64,000 nucleotides of DNA from Oscillospiraceae bacterium. GTDB lineage: Bacteria; Bacillota; Clostridia; Oscillospirales; Oscillospiraceae. The notes under the pieces were generated by a model. It saw only the letters and a program-made list of their open reading frames with translations, searched no databases and was not told the origin of the DNA. Below, piece by piece: positions 1 to 8,814 of this stretch (position 1 is its first letter; each line of letters opens with the position of its first letter). Location of the stretch: contig JAFTFT010000016.1 in the NCBI GenBank assembly GCA_017458335.1, positions 1 through 64,000 of the forward strand. Direction: 5' to 3'. The position numbers and the translations under genes are program-made.

Positions 1-6
1 GACCAG

Positions 7-60
7 GTCCAGTGCACACGACTTGACGGGAGGGTGCGCTGGACTTTCTTTTTCCTTTCT
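7..60 (+). terminator. Rho-independent terminator of an upstream gene
   Basis: Arms GTCCAGTGCAC (7-17) and GTGCGCTGGAC (34-44) pair with one mismatch and are followed by a pyrimidine/T-rich tract (45-60). It presumably ends a transcript entering from before the window. Confidence 0.75.
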
Positions 61-83
61 GTATACTCCCTGACAGTATACAG
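59..83. repeat. Perfect inverted repeat upstream of the first gene
   Basis: CTGTATACT (59-67) and AGTATACAG (75-83) are perfect 9-bp inverted arms around a 7-nt centre. It lies between the upstream terminator and the first gene, about 85 bp before its start. It could be an operator or a hairpin; no regulator can be assigned. Confidence 0.45.
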
Positions 84-165
84 AGCAATCCAGCGACACG
101 CAAGTAGAGCATTATTTTGCTATTTCGGCGTAGCTACAACAATAAGGCCTGATGGAGCGTGATTT

Positions 166-687
166 ATGATTGTTGAAGGAGATAAGGTCATCTTAAGGCC
201 GATATCCGCTGAAGATACGGAAAACATTATACGTTGGAGAAATAAAGAAGCGGTACGAAATCATTTCATATACCGTGAAACCCTGACGAGAGAAGAGCAT
301 GAAAAATGGCTGGAAGAAAAGGTCCGGAAAGGAACTGTCTGCCAGTTTATCATAGAAGCGAAAGAAACGGGCGCGGGTGTCGGATCGGTTTATTTAAGAG
401 ACCTTGATTATGGTAACAGAAAATGCGAGTTTGGAATTTTTATCGGGGAAGATTCTTTCCGGGGCAAGGGCCTGGGAACCGAATCCGCACGATTGGCGAC
501 AGGCTTCGCGTTTGAACATCTTAACATGAACAAGGTATATCTGAGAGTACTTGCTGAAAATGAACGTGCGTATAAGAGTTATCTGAGAGCGGGATTTCGG
601 AAAGACGGAACGGCAAGGGAAGATGTCCTGATCGACGGGCGCTTCCATGATGTGATCTTTATGTCGATCATTCGGAGAGAAGTATGA
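166..687 (+). CDS. GNAT-family N-acetyltransferase (RimJ/PseH-like)
   Basis: A 173-residue single-domain GNAT protein. The N-terminal VILRPISAEDTENI segment and the acetyl-CoA loop FRGKGLGTESA (about residues 100-110) are typical, followed by the usual NERAYKSYLRAGF segment. The family acetylates protein N-termini, antibiotics or amino-sugars. The next two genes are glycosyltransferases, and small GNATs of this type (PseH-like) acetylate nucleotide-linked amino-sugars, so a glycan precursor substrate is the best inference. The start has GGAG nine bases upstream. The stop overlaps the start of the following glycosyltransferase by 4 bp, suggesting translational coupling. The exact substrate cannot be read from sequence. 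Confidence 0.85.
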   Translation: MIVEGDKVILRPISAEDTENIIRWRNKEAVRNHFIYRETLTREEHEKWLEEKVRKGTVCQFIIEAKETGAGVGSVYLRDLDYGNRKCEFGIFIGEDSFRGKGLGTESARLATGFAFEHLNMNKVYLRVLAENERAYKSYLRAGFRKDGTAREDVLIDGRFHDVIFMSIIRREV

Positions 688-1649
688 AAGTTTCATTTGT
701 AATACCCTGTTACAGATCATCTCACACGATTTCAGGAGTTGTCGATGAAATACAGGAGACAATGGAGAAAAGTGAGAGAAAAGACTATGAAATCATTTTG
801 GTGAACGATTCGTCTCCGGATGATACATTTGACGCAATACAAAAGCTCTGCGCTTCAAAAACCAATATCATAGGAATCGATCTGTCAAGAAATTTCGGAC
901 AGCACGCCGCAATCATGGCTGGTCTGCATTTCACATCCGGAGATGTTGTTGTGTGTCTGGACGATGATAATCAGACCCCGGCGAACGAAGTCTATAAGCT
1001 TCTGGATAAAATCGACGAAGGCTATGACGTGGTATATGCCCGATATCAGCGGAAACAGCATTCCGGCCTGAGAAATCTCGGAAGCCGCGTCAATGGCATC
1101 ATGACGGAAAGCCTGCTGAACAAGCCGAAGGAATTGTATATCTCCAGCTATTTTGCGGCAAAAAGATTTGTTGTGGATGAAATGCTTCAATATAAGAATG
1201 CATTTCCGTATGTGATCGGACTGGTCCTGAGAACAACAAATAAAATCTGCAATGTGGATGTCAGGCATAGAGCACGTGAGGACGGTAAGTCCGGCTATAC
1301 ATTAAAAAAGCTGATCGGTTTATGGGTGAACGGCTTCACTTCGTTCTCGGTGAAACCTTTGAGAACTGCCACATATTTTGGGTTTGGGATCGCGTTTCTG
1401 GGTCTAATTTATGCGATTATTACTATCATTAAGAAAATTGTAAATCCAATGGTCCCGGTTGGATGGAGTTCAACCATGGCGGCAATGCTGATTCTTGGAG
1501 GAGCACTGCTTCTTGTTCTGGGAATCATCGGAGAGTATATCGGACGAATCTATATCTGCATCAATAATTCGCCGCAATATGTGATAAGGAGCGTCCTGAA
1601 CGCTCAGGAAGAGAAAACCTCCTCTTCAGACGAAAACATGAGCGCGTGA
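684..1649 (+). CDS. Family 2 glycosyltransferase, polyprenyl-phosphate sugar transferase type (GtrB/ArnC/DPM1-like)
   Basis: A 321-residue protein. It has a cytoplasmic GT-A domain (about 1-230), with SFVIPCYRSSHTI at the N-terminus, the LVNDSSPDDT nucleotide-sugar segment and the metal-binding DDD of CLDDDNQTP. Two membrane spans follow (about 230-255 and 265-290). This layout is that of enzymes moving a sugar from UDP/GDP-sugar to undecaprenyl phosphate on the inner leaflet. The lipid-linked sugar is then used outside by GT-C enzymes, and the next gene looks like one. It starts inside the stop of the acetyltransferase. Assignment to the family is firm; the sugar is unknown. Confidence 0.9.
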   Translation: MKVSFVIPCYRSSHTISGVVDEIQETMEKSERKDYEIILVNDSSPDDTFDAIQKLCASKTNIIGIDLSRNFGQHAAIMAGLHFTSGDVVVCLDDDNQTPANEVYKLLDKIDEGYDVVYARYQRKQHSGLRNLGSRVNGIMTESLLNKPKELYISSYFAAKRFVVDEMLQYKNAFPYVIGLVLRTTNKICNVDVRHRAREDGKSGYTLKKLIGLWVNGFTSFSVKPLRTATYFGFGIAFLGLIYAIITIIKKIVNPMVPVGWSSTMAAMLILGGALLLVLGIIGEYIGRIYICINNSPQYVIRSVLNAQEEKTSSSDENMSA

Positions 1650-1701
1650 AACGGAACGTGCGAGATAATATGGTAATAAACGAAGACAGCAGGGAAGAGA
1701 T

Positions 1702-3441
1702 ATGAAAAAAAGCGCTTTAAAATGGAATCCTGTTTTCTGGGGACTGTTTCTGATCTGCGGTATCCTGGTCCTTTATAAATGCAGATACGGATATGCGTAC
1801 AGTGATGAGTGCTTTTATCTTACGATCCCGTATCGGCTTACCCAGGGGGACCGGCTCATTCTGAATGAATGGAATCCGGCTCAGCTGGCAGGCTTTCTGT
1901 TGTATCCGGCTGTTTCCCTGTACCTCCGTATCTTTGGGTCGACAGAGGGGATTGTTCTTGCTTTCCGATATCTCTATGCCGCTCTTCATCTCATTTCAGC
2001 GCTGATGCTGTACGGTAAGCTGAGAAAAAACACGGAAATCGGTGCATGTATTCTGGCGATTCTGTATACGATCTATGCACCGTATGGCGTGATGGCACTT
2101 TCATACAATTCCATGGGCCTCGGAACCATGATGCTGGCACTTGCTTTTCTCTGCTCGCCTCCGCGTGGAAGAGACTGCTATTTGTCGGGAGTGTTCTTCG
2201 CGCTTTCCGTCATGTGCTGCCCGTACCTGGCAGTGCTCTGGCTGATCCTGCTGCTGATGTACGCCATGAAACTCGAACCCTGGACAGACAGAGACGGCGG
2301 GAGGGCGAAAGCGGGGTTCCTGCATTGGAATTCCGGAGTCATGACCGTCGCGGCAGTTTTCTTCGGATACCTGTTCAGCAGAATTGCACCCCGCGATGTG
2401 ATTCGGTTCCTGCCCTTTATTCTGCATAACGCGGAGCACCCTGATCTGCCTTTTCTGACGGTTGTAAGGCTGTATTTTCATTATTTGTTTGAGATCCGAC
2501 TTGTTGCCCTGAGCTGGGGGATTACGGCAGGGCTCTTTGTAATTGAGCTTCTGGACAAAAAAAGACAGGCGCATAAGCTCCTGTACTTTGCCGCCGCGTC
2601 CTGCCTGGCGGTGATTCAGATCTATTATTTTGTCAGGATCGACCGGTATATCAATTATCTGGTACTTCCGCTGAATACGATGTTTCCTCCGGTCTACCTG
2701 CTGTGTGACAACGCGGAAATGCGAAGAGAGCGGAAAAAGATACTACTCGGGTATATGATTCCGGGATTTATCTATTCTTTTTGCTGTCACTTTGCATCCA
2801 ATCAGAGACTGTATACCATCAGCTCGACTTCTTTTATCATGCTGATGGGAACCCTCATGCTTACCGGAATGTTTCTGCAGAATGAGCTGAGAAGAACAGA
2901 TCAAAAAGGACTGTGCGCCAAAGCCGCCGTGGCTGTGGGCTGCCTGGTCTTTGCACTCGAAATCGGATCACTGGCGTATCTGCGTTATACCGGTGTGTTC
3001 TGGGAGAGGTCCATGAAGGAACAGACCATCCTGGTGAATGCCGGACCGGAAAAGGGAATTCTCGTTTCCGAGAGAGCCTTCCTGGAATATGATCGATATA
3101 TGACTGAGGTCGCGAAATATATCGGGAAGGGTAAAACGGTATTTCTGGCAAGAGAGACGGTGCCGTATCTGATTGCCCAGAATGAAATCGCGGCACCGTC
3201 TGCCTGGATGAGCGGAAGCGCAGATGATCAGATCAACAGCCTGAGAGAATACTACGCAATCAATCCTGAGAAAGAACCGGATTACGTCTATTGCTCAGAA
3301 AAGTATCAGGATGTGGCGGCGACCCTCTGGGAGAATGAAGAGTATACAAAAAACGTTACGGAATCCGGGAATATTGTGTTCTGTCGAAAAATGTCAGCGT
3401 CGCAGCTTCCTGCCGCAGAGGACCAGAAGGTAGACGACTAA
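1702..3441 (+). CDS. Polytopic membrane glycosyltransferase (GT-C / ArnT-like)
   Basis: A 579-residue protein with about ten or more hydrophobic spans. An acidic DE pair sits in the first extracytoplasmic loop (YAYSDECFYLTIPYRL, about residues 30-45), as in GT-C enzymes that use polyprenyl-phosphate sugars. The last about 150 residues are soluble, probably an extracytoplasmic domain. It follows a GtrB-like transferase by 52 bp with AGGGAAGAG before the ATG, so the pair probably makes and then uses a lipid-linked sugar to decorate a wall polymer. The sequence is divergent and no symbol is given. Its last 48 bp overlap the 3' end of the convergent acyltransferase gene. Confidence 0.75.
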   Translation: MKKSALKWNPVFWGLFLICGILVLYKCRYGYAYSDECFYLTIPYRLTQGDRLILNEWNPAQLAGFLLYPAVSLYLRIFGSTEGIVLAFRYLYAALHLISALMLYGKLRKNTEIGACILAILYTIYAPYGVMALSYNSMGLGTMMLALAFLCSPPRGRDCYLSGVFFALSVMCCPYLAVLWLILLLMYAMKLEPWTDRDGGRAKAGFLHWNSGVMTVAAVFFGYLFSRIAPRDVIRFLPFILHNAEHPDLPFLTVVRLYFHYLFEIRLVALSWGITAGLFVIELLDKKRQAHKLLYFAAASCLAVIQIYYFVRIDRYINYLVLPLNTMFPPVYLLCDNAEMRRERKKILLGYMIPGFIYSFCCHFASNQRLYTISSTSFIMLMGTLMLTGMFLQNELRRTDQKGLCAKAAVAVGCLVFALEIGSLAYLRYTGVFWERSMKEQTILVNAGPEKGILVSERAFLEYDRYMTEVAKYIGKGKTVFLARETVPYLIAQNEIAAPSAWMSGSADDQINSLREYYAINPEKEPDYVYCSEKYQDVAATLWENEEYTKNVTESGNIVFCRKMSASQLPAAEDQKVDD

Positions 3442-4503
3442 GGACAGAAGCAGAGAGATCAGAATGGTTTTCCCCGCATACGGGACGAAATAGAAGATTC
3501 GGCTCGGGACTTCCGGCACTGCGGCGGCAAGCTGGGGGTATGTGACCTGATCCGGAATCCAGGAGAGAATATACGCGCCGAAGGTGAGATCGGAAATCAG
3601 CGCAATCGTCTTCCGCAGCCATTCGGGAGCGGGCTTATAACGGATGGAATTGATGAAAAGGAAAATCAGCGTTGCATTTATGGCATTCTGAAATCCCCAT
3701 CGTGCACACCAGCTGCCCCAGATAAAACAGACGCTGTAGCTGCGCCAGTAGTTGAACAGACCGGCGAGCAGAAGGGAAGCTGTCATAAGAAGGAAAAGCT
3801 TTCCGGAAGGGAGTTCTTTTACTTTGACATTCCTGCGGATATAGGCTCCGATAAAATAGTAGGTAATGGGATGCAGATCTGTCCACCAGTCAGGGACCAG
3901 ACCGTCAAAGGTATCTGTGACCCAGGGATGGAGAATCGCTCCGTCCACATGCCAGTTCCAGATGTTGAAAACGGTGGGAACCACTGTGAGGACCATAAAG
4001 ATGACAACAATAATGATCTGGGATTCTTTTGTTTCCGCGGAATGCCAGATGTGATTCAACAACGGAATCATAAGATACAGGCCGATATACATGTTGACAT
4101 ACCAGGAATATCCGCCGTAACTGAGCCCAAAGAGCAGAATGTCCCGGAACATCAGATCCTCTTTCAGCCAGAAAACGCGAAACAGAAAGATGATCACGCA
4201 GCACAGAAGATAAGTCGCGATTACTTTGAAAAGCCCGGCATAAAAGGCTTTGAGCGCTTTCCACTGGAGCGGGATCGTTTTCACACTCAGCAAATACCCG
4301 GTGAGCAGCATGAAAAGAGGTACTGTATTCAAAAAGACGGCTCGCAGCATCACCATACAGGCCATGCGCAGACCGATCACGGGAACGGTATAGAAACCCG
4401 CATTAAGAAAAAAATGTGCGGAGGGAACAAACAGAAAGGCGACGATCCTCGTTAAATCCAGACCGATATCTCGATTGCTGCGCTTCGGTGTAATGCTTTC
4501 CAT
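3394..4503 (-). CDS. Acyltransferase family 3 membrane protein (OafA/WecH-like)
   Basis: 369 residues from the chosen ATG; an upstream ATG at 4542 would add 13 residues. I chose 4503 because NRDIGLDLTRIVAFLFVPSAH follows closely, matching the usual acyltransferase-3 start, and a purine-rich GAGAAAG precedes it. About ten membrane spans are visible. The family transfers acetyl or succinyl groups to sugars of surface polysaccharides; the catalytic His is probably the one in VPSAHFFL. It faces the GT-C gene tail-to-tail and lies 57 bp downstream of the sugar dehydrogenase gene on the same strand. The acceptor glycan is not known. Confidence 0.85.
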   Translation of the reverse strand: MESITPKRSNRDIGLDLTRIVAFLFVPSAHFFLNAGFYTVPVIGLRMACMVMLRAVFLNTVPLFMLLTGYLLSVKTIPLQWKALKAFYAGLFKVIATYLLCCVIIFLFRVFWLKEDLMFRDILLFGLSYGGYSWYVNMYIGLYLMIPLLNHIWHSAETKESQIIIVVIFMVLTVVPTVFNIWNWHVDGAILHPWVTDTFDGLVPDWWTDLHPITYYFIGAYIRRNVKVKELPSGKLFLLMTASLLLAGLFNYWRSYSVCFIWGSWCARWGFQNAINATLIFLFINSIRYKPAPEWLRKTIALISDLTFGAYILSWIPDQVTYPQLAAAVPEVPSRIFYFVPYAGKTILISLLLSLVVYLLVLCGRKLRR

Positions 4504-4560
4504 CTTTCTCAGCCTTTCTGATGTTTGGATTACCGCGGCCAACGCTTACCATTGAGCAAC

Positions 4561-6066
4561 TCAGTCTCTGCGGAACAGATCCCGGGTATAGACTTTTTCT
4601 TCCACATCATCCAGCACCGCGTCATAGCGGTTGGCAATGATGCAGCTGCACATGGATTTGAATTTCTCCAGGTCATTCACCACCCGGCTTCCGAAGAAGG
4701 TGCTTCCGTCTTCCAGCGTCGGTTCGTAAATGACAACGGTGGCGCCTTTGGCCTTGATTCGCTTCATGACGCCCTGGATCGAAGACTGGCGGAAATTGTC
4801 ACTGTTGCTTTTCATGGTAAGCCGGTACACCCCGACGGTGACGTCCTTCTGCCGGCTTTCCCTGGCGCTGGAATAGCTTTCGCTGTTGCCGTAGGAGCCG
4901 GCGATCTCCAACACACGGTCGGCGATGAAATCCTTCCGGGTGCGGTTGCTTTCCACGATCGCCTGGATGAGGTTCTCTGGGACATCCTGATAGTTCGCCA
5001 GAAGCTGTTTGGTATCCTTCGGCAGGCAGTACCCGCCGTAGCCGAAGGAGGGATTGTTATAGAACTCTCCGATCCGGGGATCGAGGCAGACACCCTTGAT
5101 GATGGAAGCGGTGTTCAGCCCTTTCAGTTCTGCATAGGTGTCCAGTTCGTTGAAATAGGATACGCGGAGGGCGAGATACGTGTTGGCAAACAGCTTGGTT
5201 GCCTCTGCCTCGGTGGGACCCATGAAAAGCGTGTCAATCGGATTCTTTATGGCGCCCTGCTGCAGCAGGGCCGCAAAAATATGCCCGGCTTCTTCGGTCC
5301 TCTCATCGCAGCCCACAATAATCCGGGAAGGATAAAGGTTGTCGTAGAGCGCTTTGGACTCGCGGAGAAACTCGGGACTGAAGAGAATCTTCTCCTCCGG
5401 AAAGCGGTTGCCGGTCTGGCGAGTGTATCCGACGGGAACGGTGGACTTGATGACGACGGCCGGTTTCTCCGGGCGGCCTTCCGTGACCTTCGCAACAAGC
5501 TGAATCACGGAATCCACGGCCGAACAGTCAAAGTAATTGGTTTTCGGGTCATAGTTTGTCGGCGTGGCAATAATAACGAAATCCGCATCCCGATAGGCGC
5601 TTTCCGCATCCGTCGTGACATGCAGATAGAGACTGCGCTTCCCGGCCCTTGCTTCTTCAAAATATTTTTCGATGTACTCGTCCTGAATCGGGCTGATCAG
5701 CCGGTTCAGGCGTTCTGCTTTTTCGGGGGTTGTGGTGACGGCCGTGACCTCATGGTGCTGGGAGAGAAGAACCGCGAGAGACAGCCCCACATATCCCACC
5801 CCGGCGACCGCAATACGATAGGTCCGGTCGACGGTCACGGCGGAAGAGGGGGCATCTTCTGTCAGAAGATCGGGAATCGAAAAGCCGAGAACACGGGAGA
5901 GAGTCTCCAGTTGTTCGATCGATGGCATATACTGGCCGTTTTCCAGGTTGCTGAGCATCGAGCGGTTGATCCCCGTGCGCTTTGACAGCCCGGCCTGCGA
6001 CAGGCCTGCTTTGATGCGACAGGAGCGAACGGTTTCGGAGAGAAGCTGCTGAGATATTGTTTTCAT
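4561..6066 (-). CDS. XRE helix-turn-helix / UDP-glucose 6-dehydrogenase fusion
   Basis: 501 residues from ATG 6066, preceded by GGGGTGA. Residues about 8-65 form a Cro/C1-type helix-turn-helix ([20 protein letters not shown] followed by [12 protein letters not shown]). From about residue 83 a complete nucleotide-sugar dehydrogenase begins: [10 protein letters not shown] (NAD binding), [17 protein letters not shown], and GGYCLPKD with the catalytic Cys at about 347. The enzyme half should oxidise a UDP-hexose to the uronic acid for the surface glycan genes around it. The HTH half suggests the enzyme also binds DNA. Two near-identical 15-bp sites flank its own promoter, pointing to autoregulation. 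The in-frame fusion is visible; substrate and DNA target are inferred. Confidence 0.88.
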   Translation of the reverse strand: MKTISQQLLSETVRSCRIKAGLSQAGLSKRTGINRSMLSNLENGQYMPSIEQLETLSRVLGFSIPDLLTEDAPSSAVTVDRTYRIAVAGVGYVGLSLAVLLSQHHEVTAVTTTPEKAERLNRLISPIQDEYIEKYFEEARAGKRSLYLHVTTDAESAYRDADFVIIATPTNYDPKTNYFDCSAVDSVIQLVAKVTEGRPEKPAVVIKSTVPVGYTRQTGNRFPEEKILFSPEFLRESKALYDNLYPSRIIVGCDERTEEAGHIFAALLQQGAIKNPIDTLFMGPTEAEATKLFANTYLALRVSYFNELDTYAELKGLNTASIIKGVCLDPRIGEFYNNPSFGYGGYCLPKDTKQLLANYQDVPENLIQAIVESNRTRKDFIADRVLEIAGSYGNSESYSSARESRQKDVTVGVYRLTMKSNSDNFRQSSIQGVMKRIKAKGATVVIYEPTLEDGSTFFGSRVVNDLEKFKSMCSCIIANRYDAVLDDVEEKVYTRDLFRRD

Positions 6067-6080
6067 GATATCACCCCAGT

Positions 6081-6095
6081 GTTGGAAATAACAAC
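6081..6095. promoter_or_regulatory. Putative operator copy 1 for the XRE-dehydrogenase (leader)
   Basis: Read on the minus strand this is GTTGTTATTTCCAAC, an imperfect dyad in the 5' leader of the XRE fusion gene. It matches the site at 6188-6202 at 13 of 15 positions. Confidence 0.5.
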
Positions 6096-6127
6096 AATAA
6101 CGACGTGAAATTGGCGTGGCAGAGAGG

Positions 6128-6156
6128 ATGATATCATGAAAAAATGGAATTGTCAA
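6128..6156 (-). promoter_or_regulatory. Sigma-A type promoter of the XRE-dehydrogenase gene
   Basis: On the minus strand TTGACA (6156-6151), a 17-bp spacer and TATCAT (6133-6128). The hexamers are near consensus. The predicted start point gives a leader of about 55 nt that contains operator copy 1. Confidence 0.75.
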
Positions 6157-6172
6157 GAAAGCAAGCCGATCT

Positions 6173-6202
6173 GCAACAGAAGATCCTGTTGCTATTTACA
6201 AC
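6173..6202. promoter_or_regulatory. Putative operator copy 2 and adjoining inverted repeat upstream of the -35
   Basis: GTTGCTATTTACAAC at 6188-6202 matches the leader site (reverse complement) at 13/15 positions. Overlapping it, GCAACAG (6173-6179) and CTGTTGC (6186-6192) form a perfect 7-bp inverted repeat with a 6-nt centre. The block sits 17-46 bp upstream of the -35 element, a plausible position for binding by the XRE domain. Confidence 0.5.
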
Positions 6203-6211
6203 AGCTTATTC

Positions 6212-6255
6212 AAAACCCCGTAGAGTTGCCTCTGATGTGAGACCGCTCTGCGGGG
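6212..6255 (-). terminator. Terminator downstream of the CapA-like gene
   Basis: On the minus strand CCCCG-AGAG and CTCT-CGGGG arms (6255-6246 and 6225-6216) close a stem-loop that runs into TTTTG. It lies just past the stop of the CapA-like gene. Confidence 0.6.
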
Positions 6256-6276
6256 CAGGTGTTTTGATGAAGCGGA

Positions 6277-7527
6277 TCAGCCGTAACTGCTGTACCAGTT
6301 GCTGTAATCCGCGCCCTGGCTGGTGGCTTGGTAGCTTCCGTCCAGCTTGCTCATGACACGGTTATAATCTTCCGAGCCCTCTTCATAGGGCGTGGGGCAG
6401 TAGTCGTTGTAGTTGTCCTGGGTATAGCCCTCGTAGACCGGAAGACTGCTGACACAGCAGGGGATCACCTTCCAGCCGTCTACCGAGATCGTTCCGTCCA
6501 GATCGCGCTTCAGCGTAACCTGGAAGATCGCGGTATCGCGGTCCGTGGGAGAGGTGCTGCCGCCGAAGCTGAACTCACCCATGCTGTACAGGATGATGCC
6601 GCCGTTATATTCCTCGATCGGCTGCAGGCAGTGGGTATGGCAGCCGAAGATCAGGTCGGCGCCGGCGTCGATGCAGGCCCGCCCGACATCGATCTGGGTA
6701 CCGTTGGGCTGATAGTAGAGCTCCTGGCCCCAGTGAAACGCACAGATGATATAATCCGCGCCGTCGGCCTTCATCTGCTGGATGGCCGCGCCTGCCTTAT
6801 CCTTATTCGGAATATAGTCATTGTACGCGCAGTAAATCCCGATCCGAAGCCCGTGCTCCGTCGTGACGATCTTGTATTCATCTTCCTTGCCGTATTCCAG
6901 ACCGTATTCTTCCAGCGCTGCATAGGTGGAGAGAAGACCGGCCTGACCGAAATCCAGAGAATGGTTGTTTGCGGTTGTGACGAAATCAACCCCGCCCAGG
7001 GTGAGAATCTGCGCATTGGCTGCGGGAGCGCGGAAATAGAACTGCTGCGGGGAATACATCTGGGTATCGGAGAGCGTGCATTCCAGATTGCTGATGGTGA
7101 ACTCGTCGTCCTTGAAATACTGAACCGTGTTCTTGAACGGATAGCTGTAGTCGCCGTTCATCCGTCCGGCATACGAATACTCCGACTGGTCGCTGAGCAT
7201 CTGGTGGGAGGTGAGGGTCTCATCACCGATGACCGAGATGGTGAAGAGCTCCGGGGTGGGCTCGGGCGTCGGGGTCGGAGTAGGCTCCGGAGTGGCGACG
7301 ACAGGAACCTCGGGAGCGGAGACCACGGGGACGGAGATTCCAGTGCCCGCCGCGACGGAAGAACTGCCGGAATTCAGCGCAGCTGCCGGGCTTTCGGCAG
7401 CCTCGGCGGCGCTGGACTGTGCGGTTACGGCGACCGAGGTCTGCGGCTGCTGGATCCGAAGAATCACAACCCCGGCCAGCAGGATGGAAAGAAGAAGGAG
7501 GAAGAGCACCTGAATCAGCTTTTTCAT
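6277..7527 (-). CDS. CapA-family (poly-gamma-glutamate capsule type) metallophosphatase-like protein
   Basis: 416 residues. An N-terminal membrane anchor (about 5-27) is followed by a Ser/Ala then Pro/Thr/Glu-rich linker (to about 95). The CapA domain then shows ISVIGDETLT, the SNLECTL motif, TTANNHSLDFG, FHWGQELYYQP and FGCHTHCLQP. The family is linked to anionic capsule polymer export or tethering and has a metallophosphoesterase fold, but its chemistry is poorly defined. It has its own promoter and terminator between the sugar dehydrogenase and the O-acylation genes, so a role in the same surface polymer is likely. Start has TTGGAG nine bases upstream. Confidence 0.87.
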   Translation of the reverse strand: MKKLIQVLFLLLLSILLAGVVILRIQQPQTSVAVTAQSSAAEAAESPAAALNSGSSSVAAGTGISVPVVSAPEVPVVATPEPTPTPTPEPTPELFTISVIGDETLTSHQMLSDQSEYSYAGRMNGDYSYPFKNTVQYFKDDEFTISNLECTLSDTQMYSPQQFYFRAPAANAQILTLGGVDFVTTANNHSLDFGQAGLLSTYAALEEYGLEYGKEDEYKIVTTEHGLRIGIYCAYNDYIPNKDKAGAAIQQMKADGADYIICAFHWGQELYYQPNGTQIDVGRACIDAGADLIFGCHTHCLQPIEEYNGGIILYSMGEFSFGGSTSPTDRDTAIFQVTLKRDLDGTISVDGWKVIPCCVSSLPVYEGYTQDNYNDYCPTPYEEGSEDYNRVMSKLDGSYQATSQGADYSNWYSSYG

Positions 7528-7562
7528 GAATGAACTCCAATATAATAATGTATGATGCCAGC

Positions 7563-7591
7563 ATTATAGCGTATTCGAGGAGGGAAAACAA
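7563..7591 (-). promoter_or_regulatory. Promoter of the CapA-like gene
   Basis: Minus-strand TTGTTT (7591-7586), 17-bp spacer, perfect TATAAT (7568-7563), about 35 bp upstream of the start codon. Confidence 0.6.
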
Positions 7592-7623
7592 GATCAGTCA
7601 ATGAAAAAAAGGCTGTGAAGCAC

Positions 7624-8802
7624 TCAGGCTTTGTCCTCTGTTACAGCATCTGCATCGGACGCCTGCCTGATCCCGCTCAACTCCTCATGGAGAAACGCTG
7701 CGGCAAGAGAATCATCTGTATAGTCCGGCTGACCATTCAGATCCGAATACGGATAGGAAGCATAATAATCATATTCCGCCAGCAGGGTTTCTTCATAGTT
7801 TTCTTCCGTCAGGCGGTATGTTCTGTCATGCATCCATTTTAAAATCAGGCTGCTGATCCACTCTCCGTAATGTGTTTCATCTTTATAGTTGTTCAGATCG
7901 GTTGTAAGATCTGTCCGGCTGAAAAAGGAAAACAGCTTGATATTATGATAAGGAATACTCTGTTCGGCAATATATCTCTGTGCTTCCGCGTATTTCCACG
8001 CGCTGCCGTCATCCAGCCTGTCCCGCCACCAGACAGCGCTGTATGGAGGGAAAAAATAATAGAATGAGACATCTGGATACGCGGCAGCAAGAGAAATCAC
8101 GTTTTCCTGCACATTCTGCTCCAATAAGCGGAATTCCTCTTCCGTTAACGCTTCGGGAGTGCGCCGCGCAGGTTCCTCGATTCCATCCGGGCAAACCGTA
8201 TGGATGCCAAACTGAAAACTTTTCATCCAGTTTCCGTAGCTGTCAAATGAGGTGATCCCGGCGGCAAAGCCATCTCTTTTTCGCTCCAGTTCCATCTGAT
8301 ACGCCCTGCTGAAAACAACCGAGCGGTTAAACACATATTCCACATCATTAAAGAGATTGTTGTCATACAGATATTCCGGGTATTTTCCCAGATCCTGTCT
8401 CAGGCTGTCCGGAGCGCTGAAGACATGATTCAGATCCAGCCCGCGTACAACAAGTTTCAGTTTGGACTGATATTGCAAAGCTCTGCGGACGATATCATTG
8501 ATTTCTTTAAACGTACCGCCGGATGCGGGAACCTTGACGGCGCGGACACCGAATAAGTCTTCCAATTCGCTCGTCTTAAAGTTCTCGGTCATCGATGTTC
8601 CGGTGACCAGGGCTTCATAATCAAATTGCCTAGTGATCCCGTCGTTTTGGTTTCTCTCACTGTCCAGAACATAGAAATACCGCTCCGTATCCGGCTTGTG
8701 ATAATGAAAAAACGGATCAATTCGAACAATCCAGCATCCAATGGCTGTCAGTGCTCCCAGCACCGCAAACAGCCATATTCCAAACCATTGCCTGCTCTTC
8801 AT
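7624..8802 (-). CDS. SGNH/DltD-like membrane-anchored hydrolase-fold protein
   Basis: 392 residues from ATG 8802, which has AGGTGA five bases upstream; a GTG at 8811 is possible. There is one N-terminal membrane segment (about 10-30), then DPFFHYHKP and a GTSMTENF block at about residues 70-77. This block resembles the nucleophile region of SGNH proteins partnered with MBOAT enzymes. A late DETHYGEW could supply Asp and His. Proteins of this kind (DltD, AlgJ/X, PatB types) accept an acyl group on the outer face and pass it to a polymer. The gene follows the MBOAT gene by about 12 bp, so they form a two-gene O-acylation unit. Substrate unknown. Confidence 0.75.
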   Translation of the reverse strand: MKSRQWFGIWLFAVLGALTAIGCWIVRIDPFFHYHKPDTERYFYVLDSERNQNDGITRQFDYEALVTGTSMTENFKTSELEDLFGVRAVKVPASGGTFKEINDIVRRALQYQSKLKLVVRGLDLNHVFSAPDSLRQDLGKYPEYLYDNNLFNDVEYVFNRSVVFSRAYQMELERKRDGFAAGITSFDSYGNWMKSFQFGIHTVCPDGIEEPARRTPEALTEEEFRLLEQNVQENVISLAAAYPDVSFYYFFPPYSAVWWRDRLDDGSAWKYAEAQRYIAEQSIPYHNIKLFSFFSRTDLTTDLNNYKDETHYGEWISSLILKWMHDRTYRLTEENYEETLLAEYDYYASYPYSDLNGQPDYTDDSLAAAFLHEELSGIRQASDADAVTEDKA

Positions 8803-8814
8803 GCGCTTCACCTG

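Noticed and set aside
4525-5985. Long plus-strand open frame opposite the sugar dehydrogenase
   Set aside because: It is the antisense of the well-supported XRE-dehydrogenase, with no family motifs and no ribosome site; a shadow of GC-rich codon use.
7600-7623. Possible terminator of the SGNH gene before the T-rich tract
   Set aside because: A run of seven T on the minus strand is present, but the preceding sequence pairs poorly, so I did not call it.
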